Below are positions 42,285-51,686 of a stretch of 64,000 nucleotides of DNA, one piece after another. The notes beneath the pieces are model-generated. The model was not told the origin of the DNA. It did no database searches and saw only the letters and a program-made list of their open reading frames with translations. The stretch's first letter is position 1, and every line of letters begins with the position of its first letter. The DNA lies in NCBI RefSeq assembly GCF_002240035.1, contig NZ_CP016397.1, forward strand, positions 310,001 through 374,000, written 5' to 3'. Position numbers and translations under genes: made by a program. Source of the stretch: Legionella clemsonensis. Its GTDB lineage: Bacteria > Pseudomonadota > Gammaproteobacteria > Legionellales > Legionellaceae.

Positions 42285-42311
42285 CGTCATCCTGATAAAC
42301 TTAGGATGACG
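42285..42311. repeat. Perfect 9-bp inverted repeat between convergent genes
   Basis: CGTCATCCT and AGGATGACG pair perfectly around a 9-base loop, between the convergent ppa and antiporter genes. No T-run follows. It resembles the short dispersed palindromes starting CGTCATCCTGA seen in Legionella and relatives, and may act as a transcription barrier. Confidence 0.5.
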
Positions 42312-42342
42312 ATACTTTGCTTAAGATGGCCAGAGAATTTCC

Positions 42343-44160
42343 TTAAGCCTTACCATTCTGTCTCGTTGAAGTAGTTTGATCATCTTGTAAAATTCGCTCC
42401 AGCTCACCTCTTGCTTGCTGTGTAAAACTGATTAATTCATGTTCTTCTTCAAAAAAAGCAAAGGATTTTTGTAAGGTAATTTCATCATGCAGGGCAAAGG
42501 CTTGTGCTTTACTTCTTACACTTTCTTCTTCGTATCCTAAAAGTTTCATAATTTCCAGAGCCATAGAGAGAGATGAATCAAAGGTTTCTCGTTTAAAATA
42601 ATCAACTCCAATCTTATGTAATTCATAAGCATGGCGGCGATTACGGGCACGGGCATAAATTTTGAGTTGAGGAAATTCCTGCTTTGCCAGTTTTACTATT
42701 TCAACACATGAATCAGGATCATCAACAGCCACAATGAGTAATTTTGCCTGTTGTGCGCCTGCATTTCTGAGTAAATCAAGTCGAGACGCATCACCAAAAT
42801 AACCTTTAATTCCAAATTTTCGAAGTTGTTCAATCTGTTGTGGATCTTTTTCTAACACAGTTAACTGAATTTCTTGGGCATTTAAAAAGCGACCAATAAC
42901 TTGTCCAAAGCGACCATAACCGGCAAGAATAATAGGTTGCTGAGTATCAATGGCATCAAATTTTTGTGGCGGTAAAACACTTAAAAACTTAGGTACAATA
43001 AAATGCTGGTAAACAAGAACTAAAAAAGGGGTAGTGGTCATAGAAAGTGCTATAGCCAAGGTAAAGAAATTTGCGTCCTGCAGACTAATCACATTGGTAT
43101 GATGAGCAAACTTAAATAATACAAAGGCAAATTCGCTTCCTTGAGAGAGAACCAGTGCGAATGCAATACTTTGTAAGGTAGTAAGTCCAAAAAATCGTCC
43201 TAACATTAAGAGCACTAAAATTTTTATGAAAATAAAACTGACTACGACACTAAGCAATGTCAATGGTTGAATGGCAAGAAGATAAAAATTCATACTCATG
43301 CCTACTGAAATAAAAAATAATCCTAATAATAATCCTTTGAAGGGCTCAATATCGGTTTCTAATGTCCGTTTATATTCAGAGTTGGCTAAAACTACTCCTC
43401 CGATAAAAGCACCTAATCCGGGTGAAATACCTACTGCGTCCATTAATAAGGTAATACCAACAATCAAGGCCAAAGAAGTAGCAGTGAATACTTCGCGCAA
43501 ATTAGTTTGTGCAACTAAATTAAAAAAATGATGTGAAAGGTAATGGCCCGCTAGAATAACCGCACCAATAATACCCGCAATTAATCCTGCATGAGACCAT
43601 CCGGTTAAGGATGAAACGTTTTCAGCTGTAGATGCTACAGCACCAGAACTACCCAGCATAGGCATTAAGATAAGAATAGGGATTACCGCAATGTCTTGAA
43701 AAAGAAGAACGGCAAATGAAATTTCGCCGGCAGCGGTGTGCATTAATTTTTTTTCCTGCAAAATTTGCAGAACCAGGGCTGTAGATGAAAGAGATAAAGC
43801 CATACTTACAGCAAGACTTATTCGCCAGCTATAGCCTAACAAAAGCCCCAGGCTTACTAATAGCAATGTGGTAATAGTCACTTGCAATCCGCCCAAACCG
43901 AGAATGGATTTGCGCAATGCCCACAATCTGGCAGGTTCTAATTCCAATCCTATTAAAAATAACATCATAATGACACCAAATTCAGCAAAATGCATAATTT
44001 GTTCTGAATTGGCAATTAGATTAAAACCAAAGGGACCTATTAAGACCCCTATAATAAGATAGCCTAAAACTGAACCTAGCTTAAAACGACTTGCCAGCGG
44101 TATAATAATGCAAGCGGATGCGAGAAAGATAAAAATATGAAAAAGCAGGTCGTTATTCAT
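42343..44160 (-). CDS. KefB/KefC-type CPA2 monovalent cation:proton antiporter with RCK domain
   Basis: A 605-residue membrane protein. The first 380 residues have about 12-13 membrane helices of the Na+/H+ exchanger fold, with LIGLELEPARLW and GISPGLGAFIGGVVLA motifs. A TrkA-N (RCK) domain follows at about 405-520, with the nucleotide-binding GYGRFGQVIGRFL and an acidic residue at the end of the next strand. Relatives export potassium in exchange for protons, KefB/KefC doing so when glutathione adducts bind the RCK domain; the glutathione control cannot be confirmed here. The ATG has AAGAAG upstream. Could also be a general Na+/H+ antiporter of the same family. Confidence 0.85.
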   Translation of the reverse strand: MNNDLLFHIFIFLASACIIIPLASRFKLGSVLGYLIIGVLIGPFGFNLIANSEQIMHFAEFGVIMMLFLIGLELEPARLWALRKSILGLGGLQVTITTLLLVSLGLLLGYSWRISLAVSMALSLSSTALVLQILQEKKLMHTAAGEISFAVLLFQDIAVIPILILMPMLGSSGAVASTAENVSSLTGWSHAGLIAGIIGAVILAGHYLSHHFFNLVAQTNLREVFTATSLALIVGITLLMDAVGISPGLGAFIGGVVLANSEYKRTLETDIEPFKGLLLGLFFISVGMSMNFYLLAIQPLTLLSVVVSFIFIKILVLLMLGRFFGLTTLQSIAFALVLSQGSEFAFVLFKFAHHTNVISLQDANFFTLAIALSMTTTPFLVLVYQHFIVPKFLSVLPPQKFDAIDTQQPIILAGYGRFGQVIGRFLNAQEIQLTVLEKDPQQIEQLRKFGIKGYFGDASRLDLLRNAGAQQAKLLIVAVDDPDSCVEIVKLAKQEFPQLKIYARARNRRHAYELHKIGVDYFKRETFDSSLSMALEIMKLLGYEEESVRSKAQAFALHDEITLQKSFAFFEEEHELISFTQQARGELERILQDDQTTSTRQNGKA

Positions 44161-44314
44161 CTTCTTCTTTTTTTTGAGCGTTAATAAAGAGTATACTTGA
44201 AGCCTTCTTATTACTTAAAAATTTTTAGGAGGTACTGAGCTAATAATCTTTAATTTTTTAGGCCTAATAGTTTTTTGAGGTTAGATATAAGGAAATTATT
44301 AACTGGAGAAAAAT

Positions 44315-44938
44315 ATGCCATTCCGAATCCCCCCGATGTCAGATTTATTAAAAGCCGCTAATCAATTGACAATTGCCTACACGGAAAAAAGAAAGGAAAA
44401 AGATCTTAACCGTTTCCTGGGAAGTATTCGTCCTGCAACCCACAATTCTGATAGAATTAATGACATACAGTTTATACAAACGCTGGCACAACATATCAGT
44501 AATAATAGGGCTACTTATAGCCAGGTTGATGTTTCATTCAAAGATCAGGATTATGCATTGGTAGTTGCTCCCTTTCTGAAAGAAGCCTTGTCTGGAGCAA
44601 TGCTGCTGGATCTTATGAAAATTACCAAAAGTTATGGTGATGATGAAGCTAGTGTAAAGAACAACAGTGCGTTGGGAAATGTTATTCTTGATTTGTTTAA
44701 GATAGACGGTTTAAGTGAGGTGCCTTTGGATAAACAAAAAAGATGCCTTGAAGCCCTCAAAACGTACATTCAAGTTTATGACTCACAGGCTAAAGCAACT
44801 AAAGAGTCTCCTATTCAATGGCATGCTACGAGAAAAAATGCTGAATTGAGCAAAATTATCGAGCGAGAAATTAAAAATATTATTGCACTCGAGAAGCATG
44901 AGAATTCCAATAACATCGCTGCTGTGCCTTGTTCTTAA
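44315..44938 (+). CDS. Unrecognised 207-residue soluble protein
   Basis: A soluble, mostly helical protein without signal peptide, membrane segments or a motif I recognise. The N-terminal part is basic (EKRKEKDLNRFLGSIRPA). A hydrophobic helical core follows (residues about 85-135), and the C-terminal 40 residues are charged and end in a polar tail. TGGAG 6 bases before the ATG supports translation from 44315, and a bidirectional terminator follows. Small single orphan genes of this sort in Legionella are frequently Dot/Icm substrates, but the sequence alone does not show it. Confidence 0.65.
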   Translation: MPFRIPPMSDLLKAANQLTIAYTEKRKEKDLNRFLGSIRPATHNSDRINDIQFIQTLAQHISNNRATYSQVDVSFKDQDYALVVAPFLKEALSGAMLLDLMKITKSYGDDEASVKNNSALGNVILDLFKIDGLSEVPLDKQKRCLEALKTYIQVYDSQAKATKESPIQWHATRKNAELSKIIEREIKNIIALEKHENSNNIAAVPCS

Positions 44939-44956
44939 AAAGACGTCCCTTTAAAA

Positions 44957-44983
44957 AGCTATCTCGTAGCCTATGGGATAGCT
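44957..44983. terminator. Bidirectional terminator between convergent genes
   Basis: AGCTATCTC and GGGATAGCT form a 9-bp stem (one G-U pair). The minus strand continues with TTTTT and the plus strand with CTATTTCTTTAT, so it can stop both the orphan gene and the amidohydrolase-fold gene. Confidence 0.7.
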
Positions 44984-44991
44984 CTATTTCT

Positions 44992-46695
44992 TTATGGATG
45001 ATTAAAATATAAGGTTCCTCTGGAAATTGTCCCTAATACCCGAATAGTCTGTATATCCGTTCTTAAAGGATCTGCACTTAGCAAGGTCATGTCTGCTAAT
45101 TTACCAGGAACGAGCGAACCTTTATCGTTCTCAAGCCCATATAACAGGGCAGCATTCAGTGTTAATGCCTTCAGGGCTTCTGTAACATCCAATGATGCCT
45201 TGGCGGGTTTTATTGCTAAACATTTTTCATTTACTGATAACCCATTTTGCAACTTGCCTGAATTTATTAGTGCTAGCAATTGCAAAGGAACAGGAGGTGC
45301 AGCAGGGGAATTGGGGTGAGCACTTAGACTAGTCATAATTTTTTGTGCACTTGCTAAAGGATTAGTTTGATAATTACCCTGCCAATCCTTAAAGAAACTG
45401 CAAAAAGCAGGTCCCCAGTAATAAAAGTGTGGTACAAACCAACTAACTTTCACCTTTAGTTGTTGCAGGCGCTGCAATTGATCATTGCGTACAAAAAGAG
45501 CATTGATAATAATAGCATTTAATGGCGTTTTACTTTGTGTATTTTGCACCTTATTAATCAGATTTAAAGCCAAATCAATGGCAGCATCACCATTACATTC
45601 CAATGCTACCGGTATGTTTTCTTTATCGGCTGTCTCAAGAAATTGCTCTAACTTCCTGGGAGATTGTTTAAGGGCATCAGGCCATTTATTGCTTGAGTGG
45701 GGGCGATTTGTTTGCAGCAAGGGAGTAGTGAGAAATGCGGCTCCGTCTTGGGCGCTACCATCCACTTTAAACAGTACCGGGCCAACATATAGACGCAGAA
45801 GATCCTGGTAAATTAAGTCCATGCGTTTTTTTTCAGTAATCGTGGAGGGCAACACAATTACATCAAGAGGAAAATTGGGAGACGAAGTTAATTGCTCATA
45901 CTCTGGAATCCAGGCAGGATTAAACATGGCTTCTGTCGCAGTGGTATAACCTTGTCGGCTATACTGCCGTGCAGCCTGTTGTATGGCCTTGCTAACCTCC
46001 TCTTTACTGATAAGAGTACCAAACAGGTTTGCTAAGGAAATATCGCGAATAAATCCGTTTTTATCGATAATAATATCCTTGCTGTTAGGAAAACCAGCAA
46101 TCTTTTGCACTGCTGCTTGATTAACCAATGCTTGATTGCCTGACGCGTATAGAACAAGCGTAGGAACAGTCGGCTGCAAATTATTTAACATCGGTTGATT
46201 TAACAATTCACCTTTTATGTGTAGCGGATCATAGCCATTTACAATACTCCATCCATTGGTGTTAGAGATTTGCTTTAAGGTATTTAAAAACCTGTCGAGG
46301 CTTTTAATTTCCTGCCAATCAGGTTGTTGCAAAGCATTGGTGGTTGATACATCAAGAGCGTTTTTAGAGAGCCAGCCATAAAGAAGAAATTTTGAATAAG
46401 TATCGATAAAGCCTGGGACAACAAAGGCGCCTTTTAAATCAATAACCCGTGTGTCTTTACCACGACAAGCCTGCATTAAAGTCGCTTCGTCACCGACAGC
46501 TAATAATCGTTGTCTTCCAACAGCGACGGCAGAGGCCTTAGGCTGCTTGGGATTCAAGGTAATAAATGTTGCATTCGTGTAAATGGTGGTTGCATTGTGA
46601 CATACGTGAGGGTCTCTGGACTGAGAATGACTGAGATGAGACAAAAGAAAAACTGCTAGTCCAATAGACAGGATGAATGCTCTAGGCCGATTCAT
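44992..46695 (-). CDS. Exported amidohydrolase-fold protein (YtcJ-like), metal ligands replaced
   Basis: A 567-residue protein of the amidohydrolase-3 (YtcJ-like) family with a clear Sec signal peptide (AFILSIGLAVFLLSHLSHS). Family landmarks can be followed: VVPGFIDT, K310 in LFKVDGS, NGDAAID near 368, VPHFYYWG near 422, PAAPPVPL near 464 and the C-terminal GSLVPGKLADMTLLSADP. Where active relatives have H-x-H, this protein has Y100-S-K102. The histidine before C-N-G-D is E366, the histidine after the next strand is N398 and the active-site aspartate is N462. Only K310 and H423 remain. The frame is intact throughout, so this looks like a maintained non-catalytic or repurposed protein rather than a decaying gene. 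Confidence 0.8.
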   Translation of the reverse strand: MNRPRAFILSIGLAVFLLSHLSHSQSRDPHVCHNATTIYTNATFITLNPKQPKASAVAVGRQRLLAVGDEATLMQACRGKDTRVIDLKGAFVVPGFIDTYSKFLLYGWLSKNALDVSTTNALQQPDWQEIKSLDRFLNTLKQISNTNGWSIVNGYDPLHIKGELLNQPMLNNLQPTVPTLVLYASGNQALVNQAAVQKIAGFPNSKDIIIDKNGFIRDISLANLFGTLISKEEVSKAIQQAARQYSRQGYTTATEAMFNPAWIPEYEQLTSSPNFPLDVIVLPSTITEKKRMDLIYQDLLRLYVGPVLFKVDGSAQDGAAFLTTPLLQTNRPHSSNKWPDALKQSPRKLEQFLETADKENIPVALECNGDAAIDLALNLINKVQNTQSKTPLNAIIINALFVRNDQLQRLQQLKVKVSWFVPHFYYWGPAFCSFFKDWQGNYQTNPLASAQKIMTSLSAHPNSPAAPPVPLQLLALINSGKLQNGLSVNEKCLAIKPAKASLDVTEALKALTLNAALLYGLENDKGSLVPGKLADMTLLSADPLRTDIQTIRVLGTISRGTLYFNHP

Positions 46696-47154
46696 GTAGC
46701 CTCCTCTGAGTGCATTAGATTTATCCTATCAAGTTCTCTATCGATTGCAAGACGATCTTATTATGATGCAATTTTGAACAGCTGGCCAGTTTTTACGGTA
46801 TAATTATGTTCCTAAAATGAGGATGCGAAAAACCGCAATTTTTTAATTGTTATTTTCACTTTGTTGCAGGGGTTATGAATTTCTAAAATCGCCTGGCGTA
46901 GACTTAAGGTGTGTGGAGAAATTGTAATCGCCTCTAAAGAATGGCTTGATTAGCTAAATAAAGCCACGCTATTTTATGCACCACAATAAAGAAATATTTC
47001 CTTTAAAAGGATTCACTAATTTACAAATTCATCAAGGTGGCGTAGAGTAAGGCTATTTTTGTTTAGTTTTTACACGATTATTAAGGTTATCTTAAGCTTG
47101 TCCACGTTACAATGACCTTTTGCCAGTAGTTTGGAACAGCAGAGAAGGAATGCA
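46696..47154. other. Noncoding stretch upstream of the amino-acid antiporter
   Basis: About 460 bases between divergent genes. A plus-strand TATAAT at 46799-46804 has a TTGAAC 19 bases upstream, and a tiny hairpin TGCG/CGCA followed by six T comes soon after it. No open frame of note. The arrangement could be a promoter with early termination but is too weak to call. Confidence 0.45.
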
Positions 47155-48570
47155 ATGAGCAGTAAAAAACACGTGTTAACCGTTTTCAGTTTGACCATGA
47201 TTACTGTTGGTTCAGTTGATAGTATTCGCAATTTGCCAGCAACCGCTTTATTTGGAAGTCAGCTGATTTCTTTTTTCATCCTGGGCGCCCTATTTTTTTT
47301 AATTCCTACTGCGTTAGTTTCCGCAGAACTGGCCTCTGGATGGGCGAAACAAGGCGGAATTTACATCTGGGTCAAGGAAGCTTTTGGCAAGAAAACTGGG
47401 TTCCTGGCAATATGGCTACAATGGATTGAAAACGTCATCTGGTATCCCACTATTTTATCATTTGTAGCCGGCACGATTGGTTATTTAATCAATCCGGCAA
47501 TGGCTAGTAATCCTTATTTTCTGTGGTTGGTTATTGTCAGCTCATTTTGGGGGGCAACGCTGATAAATCTAAAAGGTATGCGTTCATCTGCCTTATTTAG
47601 CAACGTTTGCGCTCTTTCCGGCCTATTGTTACCCATGGCTCTTATTATTGGTTTGGGTGCACTGTGGATAGTGGGGGGTAACCCTTTGCAAGTACAATTT
47701 GATTCACATAGTATCAGTCCCCACTGGCAGGATAGATCGATGTGGGTTTCTCTAACTGCGATTATGATGTCTTTTTGCGGTATTGAAATTGCGACAGTAC
47801 ATGCCAACGATGTACAAAATCCACAACAAGCCTTTCCTCGTGCGTTAATTTATTCAGTGCTTATTATTCTTGGTACCTTAATTTTAGGGTCACTAGCTAT
47901 TGCTGTGGTTTTACCTCAACATGAAATTAATCTCGTCGCAGGTATTATGCAAGCGTTTGATGCTTTTTTTGCAAGGTATCATTTAAGTTGGTTTATGCCT
48001 GTGGTAGCCGTGATGTTGGTTATGGGGGGATTAGGCGGTGTCAGCAACTGGATTATTGCTCCAACCAAAGGCTTGTTAGTAGCCGCAGAAGACGGAAATT
48101 TGCCTGCCTTGTTTCAAACAGCAAATCGTAATGGCGCTCCTATTGTTATGTTGGTTTTACAAGCTGTGATTGTGACTATTCTTTCTGCTTTATTCCTCTT
48201 TATGCCTTCCGTTAATGGCTCTTATTGGTTATTGACTGCGTTGGCAGCGCAGCTTTATATGCTGATGTACTTACTGATGTTTTTTGCTGCCTTTAAATTA
48301 CGCATTAGCGCTCCTTCCCACCCTCGAGCCTTTCGTATCCCTGGAGGGATAGTTGGCATGGGCTTGGTAGGAGGCGTTGGTATAGTAGGTTGTTTAACCA
48401 CCTTGGTAGTGAGCTTTATGCCTCCGGAGGGTATTAATGTAGGTTCCGTGAGCCGTTATGAACTAACTCTGGTAGCAGGACTAATATTTATGTGTCTACC
48501 GCCTTTTATCAGTACCTGGTTTCAAGCGCGTGCCAATACTGCAATAAAATCTGATGCCGCTGCTGTATAA
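47155..48570 (+). CDS. APC-family amino-acid antiporter (glutamate/GABA antiporter-like)
   Basis: A 471-residue membrane transporter with about 12 helices of the amino acid-polyamine-organocation superfamily. The N-terminal segment GSVDSIRNLPATALFG, the SAELASGWAKQGGIYIWVKEAFG loop (first part SAELASGWAKQGG) and FCGIEIATVHANDVQNPQ are characteristic of the GadC/YjeM-like branch. The C-terminal plug of GadC is absent, so pH gating of that type is unlikely. The ATG at 47155 has AAGGA upstream; the TTG at 47131 precedes that site. Legionella grows on amino acids, which fits, but the substrate is not determinable. Confidence 0.85.
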   Translation: MSSKKHVLTVFSLTMITVGSVDSIRNLPATALFGSQLISFFILGALFFLIPTALVSAELASGWAKQGGIYIWVKEAFGKKTGFLAIWLQWIENVIWYPTILSFVAGTIGYLINPAMASNPYFLWLVIVSSFWGATLINLKGMRSSALFSNVCALSGLLLPMALIIGLGALWIVGGNPLQVQFDSHSISPHWQDRSMWVSLTAIMMSFCGIEIATVHANDVQNPQQAFPRALIYSVLIILGTLILGSLAIAVVLPQHEINLVAGIMQAFDAFFARYHLSWFMPVVAVMLVMGGLGGVSNWIIAPTKGLLVAAEDGNLPALFQTANRNGAPIVMLVLQAVIVTILSALFLFMPSVNGSYWLLTALAAQLYMLMYLLMFFAAFKLRISAPSHPRAFRIPGGIVGMGLVGGVGIVGCLTTLVVSFMPPEGINVGSVSRYELTLVAGLIFMCLPPFISTWFQARANTAIKSDAAAV

Positions 48571-48575
48571 TTAAT

Positions 48576-49082
48576 ATGACTGTCGGGTTATCGCTTGAAG
48601 AACTAGAGGCTCGTTTGCCTGAGTTGGAATGGCAAATGAGGGACCTGGGGCATATGATTTCAACCAAAACTTTACCTAAAGGATTATTTCGTTTATCAGA
48701 AGAAGCCAGTCCTGCCGCTTTTATTAATGAAATAAAGCAGGATATTAATAGTCTGACCAACTATCAAAATGGGCATAGCGGTTGCTATCTGGCGCAAAGA
48801 ATCCAGCAAAAAATTAATGTCCTGGTGGCATTATGCCGTTTGAAAGTCAATCCATTACCGCCACCAGACAACTATTATTTAAACATGATTACCACGCGTC
48901 AGCACTATGTAGAGGCGTTGGAAAAGGAAATTGCATCGTTATCAAAGCAACGGCAGGCGCTAAAGAGTCGTTTGGAGCAAATTAATGAGGCGAACCAACT
49001 TAATTTGCACGCCGAAGTGGGGGAGATTGAAAAGCGCCTTACTCTGGCACAAGAAGCAATCTTACGAGTGACGAAATGGTGA
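48576..49082 (+). CDS. priC: PriC-like primosomal replication protein
   Basis: A 168-residue helical protein. The middle segment C-Y-L-A-Q-R-I-Q-Q-K-I-x-x-L and the C-terminal helices (L-x-x-x-L-E-Q-I-N-E-x-x-x-L-x-x-E-V-x-x-x-E-K-R-L) follow the pattern of PriC, which helps reload DnaB at stalled forks. Length is also that of PriC. The match is a pattern resemblance, and a generic coiled-coil protein remains possible. It starts 5 bases after the antiporter stop and ends directly against the stop of the convergent GGDEF-EAL gene. Confidence 0.6.
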   Translation: MTVGLSLEELEARLPELEWQMRDLGHMISTKTLPKGLFRLSEEASPAAFINEIKQDINSLTNYQNGHSGCYLAQRIQQKINVLVALCRLKVNPLPPPDNYYLNMITTRQHYVEALEKEIASLSKQRQALKSRLEQINEANQLNLHAEVGEIEKRLTLAQEAILRVTKW

Positions 49083-51467
49083 CTATCGCTGCTCAAAACA
49101 AAACCTTTCATTCTTTTCCAGTAATTGCGCAAAGGCTTCTGGGGACATAGGATGCCTGTAAAAAAAGCCTTGACCTTCGTCGCAATGACAGCTTTTTAAA
49201 AACTGTAGCTGCTCAAAGGTTTCAATACCCTCAGCAAGAACCCGTAGTTTAAGGCTATGTCCCATCGCGATAATAGCTTCTATAATTGAGGCATCATTAT
49301 GGTTTTTAGTGCACTCTTGTGTAAAAGATTGATCAATTTTCAGCTTACTGACGGGGAATGCCTTTAAATAATTTAAACTGGAATAACCAGTACCGAAATC
49401 ATCAACGGTCAAGCTAACTCCCAGTTCTTTAAGTTGATTTAGTTTGTGCAAATTTTGTTTCTTATCATCCATAATAATACTTTCAGTTAATTCTATTTCA
49501 ATGTATTGGGGATCAAGCTGAGATTGTTTTAATGTTTCTTTTACAAAGCCCACAAAGTTATCTCTAACAAGCTGTACCCCAGAGACATTAACAGCCAGAC
49601 GTAATGGTTTAAGTCCTTGTTCTTGCCACGCTTTATTTTGTAGACAGGCATTGGTAAAAATCCACTCACCTAAGGGAATGATAAGTTTTGATGACTCTGC
49701 AATTGGAATAAAGTCCAGTGGTTGAATAATCCCTTTTGTTGGATGATTCCAACGCACCAAGGCTTCTACTCCAATAATTTCACCTGTTGTTAAATCAATG
49801 GTAGGTTGATATTCCAGAAAAAATTCCTTGGCTATTAATCCATTTCGCATATCTATTTGCATTTCAAGACTTCTTTGCGTGCTTTCATTCAGTTTTTCGT
49901 CAAAAAGTTTAAAATTATTTCTTTCTTTTTTTGCCAGATACATGGCCATGTCGGCATGTTTGAGCAGCGTTGCAGGGTCTTTGCCATGATTGGGAAAAAG
50001 ACTGGCTCCTATACTTGCAGTGATTACAATTTCGTGATTAAGAAGTTGTAAAGGTTTAGTCAGTTTAGTGAGAAGCTTTTGTGAAAGTTGCGTCACATTA
50101 TCATTTTCATTAAGAATAAATAAAATGACAAATTCATCCCCACCAAAACGGGAAACAGTGTCGCTTTGGCGCAGAAACAAGGTGAGTCTTCTTGCAATTT
50201 TTTGTAACAAAATATCACCAGAATTATGTCCCAGGTTGTCATTAATTAATTTAAAGTTATCAATATCAAGAAAGAATAGGGCCAACTGATTATTATAGCG
50301 TTTGGCATAAGCAATCGCTTGATGAATTCTATCGTAGAGTAAGGTGCGATTAGGTAAGCCAGTTAAAAGATCATGAGTGGCTTGATAAGCCAGTTGTTTT
50401 TCCATCTGTTTACGCATGGTCACATCGCGAAAGCTCCATACAAAGCCTACCGTAGTATGTCTTAGTTGATGAGGTTTCGAATGCCATTCAAATATATTTT
50501 CAGTATTTAACAGGAGTTCATAATCAGTTTCCTGTTCAGGATTAGCGCGTAATTCATCGATTCTTTTCAAAAAATCTTGCGGAAATTTAAGTTGACTTAA
50601 GAGTTCATCAATCACAATAAAAAGATCGGTTTTAGGGGTAAATTTTTCTGGTATTTTCCACATACTTATAAGATTTTGATTGTAATATTCAATTCGACCT
50701 TTCAAATCAATAACAAGTAACCCGTCTGTTGTTGATTCCAATGTTGATTTAGTAATGGCCAGTGATTTCTCCAGATCTCGCGTGCGTTTAGCAACACGAC
50801 GCTCCAATAGTTGATTGAGGGTGTCCAGATCAATATTTTTATAATGTAAAGAAAGAAAATTGAGTAAAATTTTATTGGAATAATAACAACTAATAACCAC
50901 AGCAGGCATATAAATTAACCCACAAAATCCCAGAAGAATGTAGATATCGCCTTGCCAAAATAACCAGATAGTAAAAGGAATAAAGGCTGGAAAAAGATAG
51001 AGAGCGTAAGTTGAAACAACGGGTGAAAAAAAGGAAATGGATCCTGCTGTGAGACCAAAAATAAGTATGACCACAAAGCTTTGATAAATAAGATTTTCTG
51101 TGGGCATTAAAATAGAGCTTGCAAAGCCCCAGCCACACCCCGAAAGAAAAGTAAAGGCTGAAAACCACTTTAACCAGGTTTTGGGGTTATATAATTTCTT
51201 TTGGAGTTTATAAGACATTGCTATGCCAAACCAAATAGCACTGATTACAAGCATATAGATAAACCAGCCAAGGAGTAATTGGTGATTAACGACAGGCCAA
51301 ATAGCAATAGTAAGAAAGGTTGCAGCGCCACACTGGGCTGTAATACCAAAAGGATTTTGCTCGTAAAGTAAATGCACTCGATCAGCTAAAATTTTAGTAG
51401 ATGGCAAAGTTTTCGAACTTTTCCTTCCTTGGAATAAGGCGGTTTTTTTACTGTTTATTAAGCTCAT
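49083..51467 (-). CDS. Membrane PAS-GGDEF-EAL cyclic-di-GMP protein
   Basis: A 794-residue signalling protein. The N-terminal 210 residues hold about six membrane helices, followed by a short coiled coil and a PAS domain (about 230-345). Next comes a GGDEF domain with intact RFGGDEF near residue 440, then an EAL domain with EALVRWNHP near residue 567 and the metal/catalytic motifs ESIIMDD, DDFGTGYSSLNYLK and AEGIET. Both the cyclase and the phosphodiesterase motifs are complete, so either activity is possible. Cyclic-di-GMP controls virulence and life-cycle switching in Legionella. No strong Shine-Dalgarno sequence precedes the ATG. Confidence 0.92.
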   Translation of the reverse strand: MSLINSKKTALFQGRKSSKTLPSTKILADRVHLLYEQNPFGITAQCGAATFLTIAIWPVVNHQLLLGWFIYMLVISAIWFGIAMSYKLQKKLYNPKTWLKWFSAFTFLSGCGWGFASSILMPTENLIYQSFVVILIFGLTAGSISFFSPVVSTYALYLFPAFIPFTIWLFWQGDIYILLGFCGLIYMPAVVISCYYSNKILLNFLSLHYKNIDLDTLNQLLERRVAKRTRDLEKSLAITKSTLESTTDGLLVIDLKGRIEYYNQNLISMWKIPEKFTPKTDLFIVIDELLSQLKFPQDFLKRIDELRANPEQETDYELLLNTENIFEWHSKPHQLRHTTVGFVWSFRDVTMRKQMEKQLAYQATHDLLTGLPNRTLLYDRIHQAIAYAKRYNNQLALFFLDIDNFKLINDNLGHNSGDILLQKIARRLTLFLRQSDTVSRFGGDEFVILFILNENDNVTQLSQKLLTKLTKPLQLLNHEIVITASIGASLFPNHGKDPATLLKHADMAMYLAKKERNNFKLFDEKLNESTQRSLEMQIDMRNGLIAKEFFLEYQPTIDLTTGEIIGVEALVRWNHPTKGIIQPLDFIPIAESSKLIIPLGEWIFTNACLQNKAWQEQGLKPLRLAVNVSGVQLVRDNFVGFVKETLKQSQLDPQYIEIELTESIIMDDKKQNLHKLNQLKELGVSLTVDDFGTGYSSLNYLKAFPVSKLKIDQSFTQECTKNHNDASIIEAIIAMGHSLKLRVLAEGIETFEQLQFLKSCHCDEGQGFFYRHPMSPEAFAQLLEKNERFCFEQR

Positions 51468-51686
51468 TAAATAACCAGCCTCCGACCATTGTATTCAAGC
51501 GGCTAGACTATAATTCTTATGTAGGTTAATTATAGCCATAATCCTGACGGTTGACTTAACGAACGATTTAGGTCTTTCTTTAAAATACTGCACCTTAAAT
51601 TTGGGTTTCTGCAAATATTTGTAAATATCACGAACTGGGTGCAAATGACTAAAACCGGCAATTGACGTTAATAATAAGAGGCATGG

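Noticed and set aside
46774-46830. TATAAT with a nearby tiny hairpin as an attenuated promoter or small RNA
   Set aside because: Spacing to the -35-like TTGAAC is 19 bases and the stem is only 4 bp; the evidence is too thin for a feature.
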